From: JABDIP01 sp965250245
Lineage (GTDB): Bacteria > Pseudomonadota > Alphaproteobacteria > DSM-16000 > Inquilinaceae
Length of the DNA stretch: 64,000 bases
Direction of reading: 5' to 3'
NCBI GenBank assembly: GCA_965250245.1
Contig: OZ252296.1
Span: 5,208,001 to 5,272,000, forward strand
The notes below the pieces were generated by a model. That model made no database searches and was not told the DNA's origin. It was given only the letters and a program-made list of their open reading frames with translations. The translations under genes were made by a program, and so were the position numbers. Positions 19,978 through 28,207 of the stretch are shown piece after piece (the first letter of the stretch is position 1; each line of letters begins with the position of its first letter).

Positions 19978-20532
19978 ATGTTCATCCAGACCGAGCAGAC
20001 GCCGAACCCGGCGACCCTGAAATTCCTGCCCGGCCGGTCCGTGGTGGAAGGCGGCAGTGCCGATTTCCCCAATCGCGAGGCGGCCGCGCGCTCGCCGCTG
20101 GCCGAGCGCCTGTTCGAGATCGAGGGCGTCACCGGCGTCTTCCTGGGACGGGACTTCGTCACCATCACCAAGGAGGACGGCCGGGAGTGGTACCTCCTGA
20201 AGCCCTCGATCCTGGGCGTGATCATGGAGCATTTCACCGCCGGACGGCCGGTGCTGCTGGATGATGCCGCCACGCCGGACGACACCGGCCATGAGGATGA
20301 CGACGAGATCGTCTCGCAGATCAAGGAACTGCTGGACACGCGGGTGCGGCCGGCAGTGGCCCAGGATGGCGGCGACATCGTCTATCAGGGCTTCGAGGAC
20401 GGCGTGGTCTACCTGCATATGCGCGGCGCCTGCGCCGGCTGCCCGAGCTCGACCATGACCCTGAAGGCCGGCATCGAGAACATGCTGCGGCACTACATCC
20501 CCGAGGTCGTCGAGGTCCGTCCGGTCATGTGA
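19978..20532 (+). CDS. NifU-family iron-sulfur cluster carrier (Nfu type)
   Basis: Receives and delivers Fe-S clusters to target proteins. The 184 aa contain an N-terminal Nfu_N domain (FIQTEQTPNPATLKFLPG, residues 2-19) and a C-terminal NifU domain (about 105-180). The cluster-binding C-x2-C is in RGACAGCPSS. This layout is that of mitochondrial NFU1 and alphaproteobacterial homologues. Strong AAAAGGAG ribosome site. A GC-rich hairpin follows the stop. Confidence 0.92.
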   Translation: MFIQTEQTPNPATLKFLPGRSVVEGGSADFPNREAAARSPLAERLFEIEGVTGVFLGRDFVTITKEDGREWYLLKPSILGVIMEHFTAGRPVLLDDAATPDDTGHEDDDEIVSQIKELLDTRVRPAVAQDGGDIVYQGFEDGVVYLHMRGACAGCPSSTMTLKAGIENMLRHYIPEVVEVRPVM

Positions 20533-20535
20533 TCC

Positions 20536-20557
20536 CGGGCCGCCAGCGCGCGGCCCG
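20536..20557 (+). terminator. Terminator-like hairpin after nfu
   Basis: CGGGCCGC (20536-20543) pairs perfectly with GCGGCCCG (20550-20557) around a 6-nt loop, 4 nt after the stop codon. No T-tract. Confidence 0.5.
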
Positions 20558-20629
20558 CCCCGTCAGGCGGCCGCCGCCGCGCGGCCGCCGCTTCCGCTCC
20601 ATTCCCCTTCCATCTACGGAACCGCGTCC

Positions 20630-21217
20630 ATGTCGATCCTACCCGATGACGGCCTCGACCTGATCTTCCGCGAGGCGCGCACCCAGAACGCCTGGGCCGA
20701 CAAGCCGGTCGGCGAGGTGCTGCTGGAGGCGGTGTACGATCTGGCGAAATGGGGGCCGACCAGCGCCAACTGCTCGCCGATGCGGGTGGTCTTCGTGGTC
20801 GGCAAGGAGGCCAAGGAGCGGCTGCGTCCCTGCCTGATCCCCGGCAACGCGGACAAGACCATGGCCGCGCCGGCCACCGCGATCATCGCCTACGACACGA
20901 AGTTCCACGAGCACCTGCCGACGCTGTTCCCACACACCGACGCGAAATCCTGGTTCGACGGCAACGACGCCCTGATCCAGGAGACCGCGTTCCGCAACAG
21001 CAGCCTGCAGGGCGCCTACATGATCATCGCCGCCCGGGCGCTGGGCCTCGATTGCGGGCCGATGTCCGGTTTTGACGCGGCCAAGCTGAACGCGGAATTC
21101 TTCCCCGACGGGCGCTACAAGGCCAATTTCCTCTGCAATATCGGCCACGGCGACCCCGAGGGCCTGTTCCCGCGCAGCCCGCGCTTCACCTTCGACGATG
21201 TTTGCCAGATCCTCTGA
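20630..21217 (+). CDS. RutE/HadB-like nitroreductase (malonic semialdehyde reductase family)
   Basis: FMN-dependent nitroreductase-fold enzyme, 195 aa, cytosolic. The sequence follows the RutE pattern: FREARTQNAWADKPV near the start, KWGPTSANCSPMRVVFV around residue 40 (FMN contact), SSLQGAYMIIAARALGLDCGPMSGFD and FLCNIGHGDPEGLFPRSPR near the end. RutE reduces the toxic 3-carbon aldehyde of pyrimidine breakdown, but no other rut genes are here, so the true substrate is open. Confidence 0.85.
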   Translation: MSILPDDGLDLIFREARTQNAWADKPVGEVLLEAVYDLAKWGPTSANCSPMRVVFVVGKEAKERLRPCLIPGNADKTMAAPATAIIAYDTKFHEHLPTLFPHTDAKSWFDGNDALIQETAFRNSSLQGAYMIIAARALGLDCGPMSGFDAAKLNAEFFPDGRYKANFLCNIGHGDPEGLFPRSPRFTFDDVCQIL

Positions 21218-21238
21218 CCCGACGCGGCGGATCGTGAT

Positions 21239-21931
21239 GTGATCATCCTGGCGGTGGATACCGCCGGGTCGGCCTGCTCCGTGGCGGTGACCCGTGATGC
21301 GGAGGCCGTCGCCGCGCGGTCCGAGGGCATGCGCCGCGGCCAGGCCGAGCGGCTGGTCCCCATGATCCGGTCCGTGGTGTCAGAGGCGGGCCTGTCGCTG
21401 TCCGACATCGACCTGTTCGCGGTCACCATCGGGCCCGGTGCCTTTACCGGCCTCAGGATCGGCATCGCCACCTGCGCCGGCCTCGCCGTGGCCGCCGACC
21501 GGCCGATCATCGGCATCGGCAATCTGGACGTCGCCGCCCGTGCGGTCCCGCCCGAGACGATCGCCGGCAAGACCTTGCTGGTGGCGCTGGACAGCCGGCG
21601 GGCGGAGCTGTTCGCCCAGCCCTTCGTCGCCGCGCACTCTGCTGTGTCGGAGCCGGCGTGCCTGCCGCCAGGAGATCTGCCTGCGCTGCTGCCTGACGGG
21701 CCGGTCCTGGTCACCGGCGACGCAGCCGAGACCGCCGCCGAGGCGCTCGTGGCAAAACGTGGCCGTGACGGCGTCGCGGTGTTCCAAGGCGCCGGCCCGG
21801 CCGACCCGGCCGTCGTTGCCACGCTCGCCCACGAGCGCGCCGATCAGGCGGGGCGCGATGCGCCGGCGCCCCTCTATCTTCGACCGCCGGATGCGACGCC
21901 CGCGCCGGCGCCGCGGCCGATCCGGGGATAA
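21239..21931 (+). CDS. tsaB: tRNA threonylcarbamoyladenosine biosynthesis protein TsaB
   Basis: Partner of TsaD and TsaE in making the t6A37 modification of ANN-decoding tRNAs. 230 aa starting at a GTG. The ASKHA fold is evident: strand LAVDTAGSACSVAV at the start, the LVPMIRSVVSEAGLSLSDID helix, and the glycine-rich VTIGPGAFTGLRIGIATCAG loop. It is followed 5 bp later by rimI, a pairing seen in many bacteria. Confidence 0.93.
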   Translation: MIILAVDTAGSACSVAVTRDAEAVAARSEGMRRGQAERLVPMIRSVVSEAGLSLSDIDLFAVTIGPGAFTGLRIGIATCAGLAVAADRPIIGIGNLDVAARAVPPETIAGKTLLVALDSRRAELFAQPFVAAHSAVSEPACLPPGDLPALLPDGPVLVTGDAAETAAEALVAKRGRDGVAVFQGAGPADPAVVATLAHERADQAGRDAPAPLYLRPPDATPAPAPRPIRG

Positions 21932-21936
21932 GGATC

Positions 21937-22425
21937 GTGGCCCGACCGGCTGCCAAACCCGCCGGGTCCGCCGAGGTGGCGCTGCTGGCCGCCTTGCACG
22001 AGCGGTGTTTCGCGCCTGATGGCGGCGAGGTCTGGGATCAGGAGTCGATCGCGACCCTGTTGGGCACGCCCGGCGTCTTCGCCTTCGTGGCGGAAGAGGA
22101 AGACGGCGAGCCGGTCGGCCTGTTGATCGGCCGCGGCGCGGGCGGAGAGGCGGAAATCGTGACCATCGGCGTGCTGCCGGACCACCGCCGTGCCGACCAT
22201 GGCCGGTCGCTGACCGAGGCCGCCGCCGGCCAGGCCCTGGCGATGGGGGCGGACGCCCTCTATCTGGAGGTGGCCGAGGACAATGCGGCGGCCCTGGCGC
22301 TCTATGGACGGTGCGGGTTTCGCCGCGTCGGCCGTCGGCCCGGTTACTATGGCGGCCGCCCGAAGCCGGCCGATGCGCTCATCCTGCGCCGCGACCTGGA
22401 CGGCGAGGATCGCGGTCCGGGGTGA
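21937..22425 (+). CDS. rimI: Ribosomal-protein-alanine N-acetyltransferase RimI-like
   Basis: GNAT acetyltransferase, 162 aa, GTG start, predicted to acetylate the N-terminal Ala of ribosomal protein S18. The acetyl-CoA loop is in VTIGVLPDHRRADHGRSL (the usual R-x2-G-x-G/A pattern is degenerate). The C-terminal half shows YLEVAEDNAAALALYGRCGFRRVGRRPGYY, typical of RimI. The annotation leans on the tsaB neighbour. Its stop abuts the stop of the convergent TusA-like gene. Confidence 0.88.
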   Translation: MARPAAKPAGSAEVALLAALHERCFAPDGGEVWDQESIATLLGTPGVFAFVAEEEDGEPVGLLIGRGAGGEAEIVTIGVLPDHRRADHGRSLTEAAAGQALAMGADALYLEVAEDNAAALALYGRCGFRRVGRRPGYYGGRPKPADALILRRDLDGEDRGPG

Positions 22426-22680
22426 TCAGCAGCGGCGGATGCGCAGCACGTGCGGGCCATGTGCCTTGTCGGCCTCGACCGGGGTCATGCTGAGCAGATC
22501 GTGGCCTTCTTCCATCACCGCATTGGGGACGTTTTCCAGCGGCTCGACTCCTTGGAGCAGGATATCGGCGATTTCGCCGGGCCGCATTTTCTCCAACAGC
22601 AGGCGTGTCCGCACAAAGGTAAACGGACAGACCTCTTGTGTGATGTCCAGGTAGTAATCTGCGTCTCTTTGATGGCTCAT
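22426..22680 (-). CDS. TusA-like sulfur carrier protein, variant motif
   Basis: An 84-aa SirA/TusA-fold protein: LDITQEVCPFTFVRTRLLLE contains the conserved Cys-Pro (C18), but the usual CPxP reads CPFT. Members bind persulfide sulfur on that Cys or act as redox/regulatory adaptors. It starts 85 bp from mucR in a divergent arrangement and ends directly against rimI: the hexamer TGATCA at 22423-22428 supplies both stop codons. Sulfur-transfer partner unknown. Confidence 0.82.
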   Translation of the reverse strand: MSHQRDADYYLDITQEVCPFTFVRTRLLLEKMRPGEIADILLQGVEPLENVPNAVMEEGHDLLSMTPVEADKAHGPHVLRIRRC

Positions 22681-22711
22681 TAAATTTCTCTTAGCCGGAC
22701 GGGCATCGACA

Positions 22712-22740
22712 TTGCAAAGTCATCTTCGGCGACATATACC
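22712..22740 (+). promoter_or_regulatory. Predicted promoter of mucR
   Basis: TTGCAA (22712-22717), 17 bp, TATACC (22735-22740), about 25 bp before the mucR ATG. The region is AT-rich relative to its surroundings and is shared with the divergent TusA-like gene. Confidence 0.5.
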
Positions 22741-22765
22741 GGGACAAAATTAGGGAGCCGCAGGA

Positions 22766-23179
22766 ATGAGCAGCCAGACCCCGCAGAACGAATTGTTGTC
22801 GCTGACCACTCAGATCGTTTCGGCGCATGTTTCCAACAACACCGTCGCCCTTCCGGACCTCCCGAACCTGATCGCGCAAGTCTACAAGACGCTGTCCGGC
22901 GTTGGAACCGAAACGCCGCAGGCGCCCGAGCGCCCGCAGCCGGCGGTGCCGATCAAGAAATCCGTGACGCCGGAATACATCGTCTGTCTGGAGGACGGCA
23001 AGGAGCTGAAGATGCTCAAGCGGCATCTGAAGACCGCCTACGACATGACGCCCGAGGACTACCGCGAGCGCTGGGGCCTGCCGCAGGATTACCCCATGGT
23101 CGCCCCGAATTACGCCAAGCAGCGCAGCAAGTTGGCCAAGCAGATCGGCCTTGGCACCAAGGCCCGCCGCGGTCGCTGA
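22766..23179 (+). CDS. mucR: MucR/Ros-family transcriptional regulator with altered zinc ligands
   Basis: DNA-binding regulator of the alphaproteobacterial MucR/Ros family, 137 aa, which represses many surface, motility and cell-cycle genes, often including its own. The N-terminal half (about 1-45) is the oligomerisation domain. The zinc-finger-like part spans about 70-135. The Ros ligands C-x2-C-x9-H-x4-H read C74-x2-D77-x9-H87-x4-Y92, so two of four ligands are changed. Other members with similar replacements are known and still bind DNA. The basic tail fits AT-rich minor-groove contact. Confidence 0.92.
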   Translation: MSSQTPQNELLSLTTQIVSAHVSNNTVALPDLPNLIAQVYKTLSGVGTETPQAPERPQPAVPIKKSVTPEYIVCLEDGKELKMLKRHLKTAYDMTPEDYRERWGLPQDYPMVAPNYAKQRSKLAKQIGLGTKARRGR

Positions 23180-23390
23180 TCCCACCCAACAGCATCGACG
23201 CGGCACGGTCCGACGTCCTGGCATGATCGGCGCATTTGTGGTTCATGGTCGGATGGCCGCGCCCGGCGGCTGCCGAACAAATGCCACATTCCGGCCGCAA
23301 ACGGAGTCGAGCAGATGCCCGAGCGGCTTCGCTCAACGCGCCTCGTCTGTTTCGTAGCCCGACCATCCGAGCGTCCCAGGGAGCTCGACA

Positions 23391-24209
23391 ATGGCACAGC
23401 CGATGCCTGACGAAGGAGGGGCCTGGTGCATCCGCGCCGGTAATCTCGCGGTCCGCCTCGCGGTAAGCGAGGAGGAAATCCGGGCGGCGCAGCGCCTGCG
23501 ATATCGGATCTTCTACCAGGAGATGGCGGCCCGGCCGACGCCGGAAATGGCGCTGGAAGGCCGCGATTTCGACGGCTATGACGACATCGCCGACCACCTT
23601 CTGGTGATCGATTCCACCGAGGGCGTCGTCGGCACCTATCGGTTGATCCGCCGCGAATCGGCTGCCCGTAAAGGGTCGTTCTACACCGCCGACGAATACG
23701 AGATCGGCAAGCTGATCGCCTATCCGGGCGAGGTGCTGGAGCTGGGGCGGTCCTGCGTCGACAAGACCTATCGCACCGGCTCGACCATGCAGCTCCTGTG
23801 GCGCGGCATCGCCACCTATGTGTACCACCACGACATCGAGATCATGTTCGGCTGCGCCAGCCTGCCGGGCGTCGATCCCGACGCCTTGGACCTGCCGCTG
23901 TCGTATCTCTACCACTACCATCTGGCGCCCCAGCACCTGCGCCCGATCGCCTTGCCGGAGCGCTATACCTCCATGCGACGGATCAGCGCCGACGACCTCG
24001 ATCCGAAACAGGCGCTGGCCGCGCTGCCGCCGCTGATCAAGGGCTATCTGCGGCTCGGCGGCTTCGTCGGCGACGGGGCGGTGATCGACCACCAATTCCA
24101 CACCACCGATGTCTGCGTGGTCGTCAAGACCGACCTGGTGACCCAGAAGTACCACCGGCACTACCAGCTCCAGGAGCGCCGGCCGGAACCCGCCAACGGA
24201 CATCCTTGA
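23391..24209 (+). CDS. olsB: Ornithine acyl-ACP N-acyltransferase OlsB
   Basis: First step of ornithine lipid synthesis: transfers a 3-hydroxyacyl chain from ACP to ornithine, giving lyso-ornithine lipid. The 272-aa GNAT-like protein shows AAQRLRYRIFYQEM near residue 32, DHLLVIDSTEGVVGTYRLI, ELGRSCVDKTYRTGSTMQLLWRG (split) and LPLSYLYHYHLAP, all characteristic. The partner olsA lies 120 bp downstream. Ornithine lipids contain no phosphorus; in rhizobia they rise on phosphate starvation, but I see no PHO box upstream of this gene. Confidence 0.88.
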   Translation: MAQPMPDEGGAWCIRAGNLAVRLAVSEEEIRAAQRLRYRIFYQEMAARPTPEMALEGRDFDGYDDIADHLLVIDSTEGVVGTYRLIRRESAARKGSFYTADEYEIGKLIAYPGEVLELGRSCVDKTYRTGSTMQLLWRGIATYVYHHDIEIMFGCASLPGVDPDALDLPLSYLYHYHLAPQHLRPIALPERYTSMRRISADDLDPKQALAALPPLIKGYLRLGGFVGDGAVIDHQFHTTDVCVVVKTDLVTQKYHRHYQLQERRPEPANGHP

Positions 24210-24329
24210 TCCCGCCGCGATTTCGCTTGCCGGCCGGGCCGGGCCCGGCTTTGCTGGCATGATCGTTGGCACCCTCCGCGCAGCCCGGGACCGTCAGATC
24301 GCCATGAACGCCAGCCTCCGGCATTGCAC

Positions 24330-25178
24330 ATGACCGGGTCGCGGACATTGGCCGCCGGCCGGTTGCTGGTCTACTTCCTGTTCACCTGCGCCGCGATCCC
24401 GTTGCAGATGGCCGCCCTGGCCACCCGGTCGCGCCTGGCGGAGCGCATACCCATGCTCTATCACCGGGCCTGCTGCCGGATTATGGGGCTCGACGTGTCG
24501 GTCTCCGGGACGTTGAACACCCGCCGGCCGACGCTGTTCATCAGCAATCATTCCTCCTATCTCGACATCATCGTGCTGGCGGCGCTGGTGCCGGGCTGCT
24601 TCGTCGCCAAATCCGAGGTGGCCGGCTGGCCATTCTTCGGCTTGCTCGCCAAGCTCCAGCGCACCGTCTTCGTCGACCGCCGGGCACGCAATGTCGGGGA
24701 GCATCAGGATCAGATCCGCGACCGCCTGGTGGCAGGCGACAACCTGATCCTGTTCCCCGAGGGCACCTCCAGCGACGGCAACCGCACCCTGCCGTTCAAG
24801 AGCGCGCTGTTCGCCACCGCCGGCGGCACCATCGGCGACCGTCCGATCACCGTCCAGCCGGTCTCGATCACCTGCACGTCGCTCGACGACATGCCGATCG
24901 GCCGCCGCTTCCGGCCGTTCTATTCCTGGTATGGCGACATGGACCTGCTGCCCCATCTCTGGGGCATGGCCGGGCTCGGGCGCATGACGGTGGCGGTCCG
25001 TTTCCACCCGACCACGACGCTGCCGGAGGCCGGGTCGCGCAAGGCGCTGGCCGCCCATTGCTGGAAGGTGGTCGCGCAGTCGGTGGAGGACGCCAATGCC
25101 GGTCGTATGCCGGTGCCGGCCCTGATCGATGCCGCCGCGCCGCCGGACGCGATGCCGGTCGCCGATTTGAATCCTTGA
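24330..25178 (+). CDS. olsA: 1-acyl-glycerol-phosphate-type acyltransferase, probable OlsA
   Basis: PlsC-fold acyltransferase of 282 aa with an N-terminal membrane segment (about 12-32). The catalytic H-x4-D is in NHSSYLD; the substrate motif FPEGTSSD follows, then ITVQPVSI. Beside olsB it is best read as OlsA, which acylates lyso-ornithine lipid; a general lysophosphatidate acyltransferase is the alternative. The ATG at 24330 is preferred over a TTG two codons earlier. Confidence 0.82.
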   Translation: MTGSRTLAAGRLLVYFLFTCAAIPLQMAALATRSRLAERIPMLYHRACCRIMGLDVSVSGTLNTRRPTLFISNHSSYLDIIVLAALVPGCFVAKSEVAGWPFFGLLAKLQRTVFVDRRARNVGEHQDQIRDRLVAGDNLILFPEGTSSDGNRTLPFKSALFATAGGTIGDRPITVQPVSITCTSLDDMPIGRRFRPFYSWYGDMDLLPHLWGMAGLGRMTVAVRFHPTTTLPEAGSRKALAAHCWKVVAQSVEDANAGRMPVPALIDAAAPPDAMPVADLNP

Positions 25179-25268
25179 TTTCGCGGCCAATTGGCCGAAT
25201 CTGTAGGCGTTGTTGCCCGGGCGGAGTGGCCGCCGCGGGCTTTGTCGACTCGCGAACGGACCGGGCCC

Positions 25269-26648
25269 GTGGCCAAGAAACTCTATATTAAGACCTGGGG
25301 CTGCCAAATGAACGTCTACGACTCCGCACGGATGGCGGACGTTCTGGCGCCACTCGGCTATCGGCCGACACCGGTTCCGGACGACGCCGACATGGTGATC
25401 CTCAACACGTGCCACATCCGCGAAAAGGCGACCGAGAAGGTGTTTTCCGAGCTGGGCCGGCTGCGCGGCCTTAAGCGGGACGGCGACCGCGGCGCGATCG
25501 TGGCCGTCGCCGGCTGCGTCGCCCAGGCGGAAGGCGAGGAGATCCTGCGCCGCGCGCCCTATGTCGACATGGTGTTCGGGCCTCAGACCTATCACACCCT
25601 GCCGGAGATGGTGGCGCGCGCCGAGCGCGGCTCCGGCGGCGTGCTCAACACGGAATTCCCGGTCGTCTCGAAATTCGACAGCCTGCCGGAGGAGACCGCG
25701 AGCCGTGAGGTGTCCGCCTTCCTGTCGGTGCAGGAGGGCTGCGACAAGTTCTGCACCTTCTGTGTCGTGCCCTATACCCGCGGGGCGGAGTTCTCGCGGC
25801 CGGCGCGGCAGATCATTGACGAGGCCCGACGGCTGGTCGCCACCGGCGCCCGCGAGATCACCCTGCTCGGCCAGAACGTCAACGCCTTCCACGGCGAGGG
25901 GCCGGACGGCTCGGATTGGGGCCTGGGACGATTGGTCCGGGCGCTGGCGGAGATCGACGGGCTGGACCGCATCCGCTACACCACCTCGCATCCGCGCGAC
26001 ATGGATGACGAGCTCATCGCCGCCCATGGCGCGGTACCGCAGTTGATGCCCTTCCTGCACCTGCCGGTACAGAGCGGCTCCGACCGCATCCTGGCGGCCA
26101 TGAACCGCAAGCATGGCGCCGATTCCTATCGCGCGGTCGTCGGCCGGCTGCGCGAGGCGCGCCCGGATTTGGCGCTGTCATCGGACTTCATCGTCGGCTT
26201 CCCCGGCGAGGGCGACCGGGACTTCGCCGACACGCTGCGGCTGGTCACCGAGATCGGCTATGCCCAGGCCTACAGCTTCAAATACAGCGCCCGGCCGGGC
26301 ACGCCGGCCGCGTCCCTGGAGGACCAAGTGCCGGACGCGGTCAAATCCGAGCGCCTGGCAGCGCTGCAACAGCTTCTGAACGCCCAGCAGGTCGCCTTCA
26401 ACGAGGCGGCGGTGGGCCGGACCCTGCCCGTGCTGTTCGACCGGCGCGGCCGCCGGGACGGCCAGATGCTCGGACGCACGCCCTTCATGCAATCCGTTCA
26501 TACCAATGCCATGGATGCGCTGTATGGACAGATCGCGGATGTGACCATCGAAGCCGCTCACGCCAACAGCCTCGCCGGGCACCTCGTCGCGGACGGAACC
26601 GCGGCGCCGGCCGGCAGCAACCAGCACCCGGAAGGGGTTTGCGCTTGA
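25269..26648 (+). CDS. miaB: tRNA-2-methylthio-N6-isopentenyladenosine synthase MiaB
   Basis: Radical-SAM methylthiotransferase that adds the 2-methylthio group to i6A37 in tRNA. 459 aa from the GTG at 25269. The auxiliary cluster cysteines are C12 (KTWGCQMN), C48 (LNTCHIREKA) and C83 (AGCVAQAEG). The radical SAM cluster is C158-x3-C162-x2-C165 (GCDKFCTFC). A TRAM domain ends the protein. Length and the KKLYIKTWGCQMN start favour this GTG over a TTG at 25191. It overlaps phoH by 4 bp. Confidence 0.95.
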   Translation: MAKKLYIKTWGCQMNVYDSARMADVLAPLGYRPTPVPDDADMVILNTCHIREKATEKVFSELGRLRGLKRDGDRGAIVAVAGCVAQAEGEEILRRAPYVDMVFGPQTYHTLPEMVARAERGSGGVLNTEFPVVSKFDSLPEETASREVSAFLSVQEGCDKFCTFCVVPYTRGAEFSRPARQIIDEARRLVATGAREITLLGQNVNAFHGEGPDGSDWGLGRLVRALAEIDGLDRIRYTTSHPRDMDDELIAAHGAVPQLMPFLHLPVQSGSDRILAAMNRKHGADSYRAVVGRLREARPDLALSSDFIVGFPGEGDRDFADTLRLVTEIGYAQAYSFKYSARPGTPAASLEDQVPDAVKSERLAALQQLLNAQQVAFNEAAVGRTLPVLFDRRGRRDGQMLGRTPFMQSVHTNAMDALYGQIADVTIEAAHANSLAGHLVADGTAAPAGSNQHPEGVCA

Positions 26649-27658
26649 CCGCCATTCAGGACCGCAGCGTTGCGCTGACATTTGCCGACAACCGGCTTGT
26701 CCCTCTGCTCTACGGCGAACACGACTCCAACCTGGCCCGGATCGAGCACCAGCTCGGCGTCACCCTGTCCTCACGCGGCAACCGGGTGACGATCCGCGGT
26801 GACGACGCCGCCGCCCAGAAGGCGGTCGCGGTGCTCAACACGCTGTGGGAGCGGCTGGAGAAGGGCATGGTGGTCGGCGGCGCGGAAGTCGACGCGGTCG
26901 TCCATATCGCCTGCGCGCCGCCGGACGGCGGCAGCGCCGACGCCGCGCTGGAGAGCTTCAACCGGCCGGAGAACGGCATCCGCACCAAGATGCGGCTGAT
27001 TACTCCGCGCACGGTCAACCAGGCCACCTATGTCGAGGCGCTGCGCCGCACCGAGCTGGTTCTGGGCCTGGGACCGGCCGGCACCGGCAAGACCTATCTG
27101 GCGGTCGCCCAGGCCGTCGCCATGCTGACAGAGGGCCGGGTCGACCGGATCATCCTGTCGCGGCCGGCGGTGGAGGCGGGCGAGCGGCTCGGCTTCCTGC
27201 CCGGCGACATGCGCGACAAGGTCGACCCCTATCTGCGGCCGCTCTACGACGCGCTGTTCGACATGCTGCCCGCCGAGCAGGTGACCAAGCATCTGGAGAC
27301 CGGCGTTATCGAGGTGGCGCCGCTGGCCTTCATGCGCGGCCGCACCCTGTCGAACGCCTTCGTCATCCTGGACGAGGCGCAGAATACCACCGCCATGCAG
27401 ATGCGCATGTTCCTCACTCGCCTGGGCGAGAACGGCTACATGGTGGTGACCGGTGATCCCAGCCAGATCGACCTGCCGGCCGGAACCCGGTCCGGCCTGC
27501 GCGACGCCATGGAGGTGCTGGACGGCATCAAGGGCGTGAGCATCGTGCGGCTGGACAAGCGCGACGTGGTCCGCCACCAGCTTGTGACCCGGATCGTCGA
27601 CGCCTATGAGGCGTTCGACCGGGCCAAGGCCAAATCCGACAGCGAGCCGGCATCGTGA
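26645..27658 (+). CDS. PhoH-family ATPase
   Basis: Cytosolic ATPase of the PhoH/PhoL type, 337 aa, with a small N-terminal KH-like region (about 20-80) and a P-loop domain. Walker A is GPAGTGKTYL near residue 142; Walker B is FVILDEAQNTT; TGDPSQIDLP follows. The family is tied to RNA metabolism and YbeY. The start is set by spacing: the AAGGGG ribosome site (26632-26637) is 7 nt from a TTG at 26645 that overlaps the miaB stop as TTGA, but only 1 nt from an earlier TTG at 26639. It overlaps ybeY by 4 bp. Confidence 0.93.
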   Translation: MTAIQDRSVALTFADNRLVPLLYGEHDSNLARIEHQLGVTLSSRGNRVTIRGDDAAAQKAVAVLNTLWERLEKGMVVGGAEVDAVVHIACAPPDGGSADAALESFNRPENGIRTKMRLITPRTVNQATYVEALRRTELVLGLGPAGTGKTYLAVAQAVAMLTEGRVDRIILSRPAVEAGERLGFLPGDMRDKVDPYLRPLYDALFDMLPAEQVTKHLETGVIEVAPLAFMRGRTLSNAFVILDEAQNTTAMQMRMFLTRLGENGYMVVTGDPSQIDLPAGTRSGLRDAMEVLDGIKGVSIVRLDKRDVVRHQLVTRIVDAYEAFDRAKAKSDSEPAS

Positions 27659-28191
27659 CCTCCGCCGGGGCGGCCCCGCTGCAGCCGGAACCCGACGCCG
27701 TGCTGGCGATTGACATCGCCATGCCCGACGCGCGATGGGCCGCGGTCGATGCCGCGCTGGAACCGTCCGTGGATGCCGCCGTTCGGGCGGCGATCGGCCA
27801 TGCCGGGCTGGAGGCGGCGGCCGCGGAGATCAGCGTCGTGCTGGGCGATGATGCCCTGGTCCGCCAGTTGAACCGGGATTATCGCGGCAAGGACAGCCCG
27901 ACCAATGTCCTGTCCTTCGCCCTGACCGAGGGCGAGCCGGCGCCGGCCAGCGGGCCGGTCATGCTGGGCGATGTCGTCCTGGCCTTCGACACTGTGGCGC
28001 GCGAGGCACGGGAACAGTCGAAATCCGAGCGCAATCACGCATTGCATCTTGTAGTCCATGGCGTTCTACACCTTATGGGGTATGATCACGGTTCCGAGGC
28101 AGAAGCCCGGGTGATGGAGCGGATGGAGACACGGGTTCTGGCGGATCTGGATATCGCCGATCCCTATTTGGAAAGGCCACCGCCGGCGTAG
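27655..28191 (+). CDS. ybeY: Endoribonuclease YbeY
   Basis: Zinc-dependent endoribonuclease for 16S rRNA 3'-end maturation and ribosome quality control. 178 aa, GTG start overlapping the phoH stop. The conserved metal site H-x3-H-x5-H is in HGVLHLMGYDH (H135, H139, H145), and LNRDYRGKDSPTNVLSF precedes it. It has an Ala/Pro-rich N-terminal extension relative to E. coli. Its position between phoH and the CorC-like gene is the widespread arrangement. Confidence 0.96.
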   Translation: MTSAGAAPLQPEPDAVLAIDIAMPDARWAAVDAALEPSVDAAVRAAIGHAGLEAAAAEISVVLGDDALVRQLNRDYRGKDSPTNVLSFALTEGEPAPASGPVMLGDVVLAFDTVAREAREQSKSERNHALHLVVHGVLHLMGYDHGSEAEARVMERMETRVLADLDIADPYLERPPPA

Positions 28192-28207
28192 ATAACGCCC
28201 CACATAC

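Noticed and set aside
23232..23284. GCATTTGT / ACAAATGC inverted repeat upstream of olsB
   Set aside because: 8-bp arms with a 37-bp spacer and no other support; could be chance.
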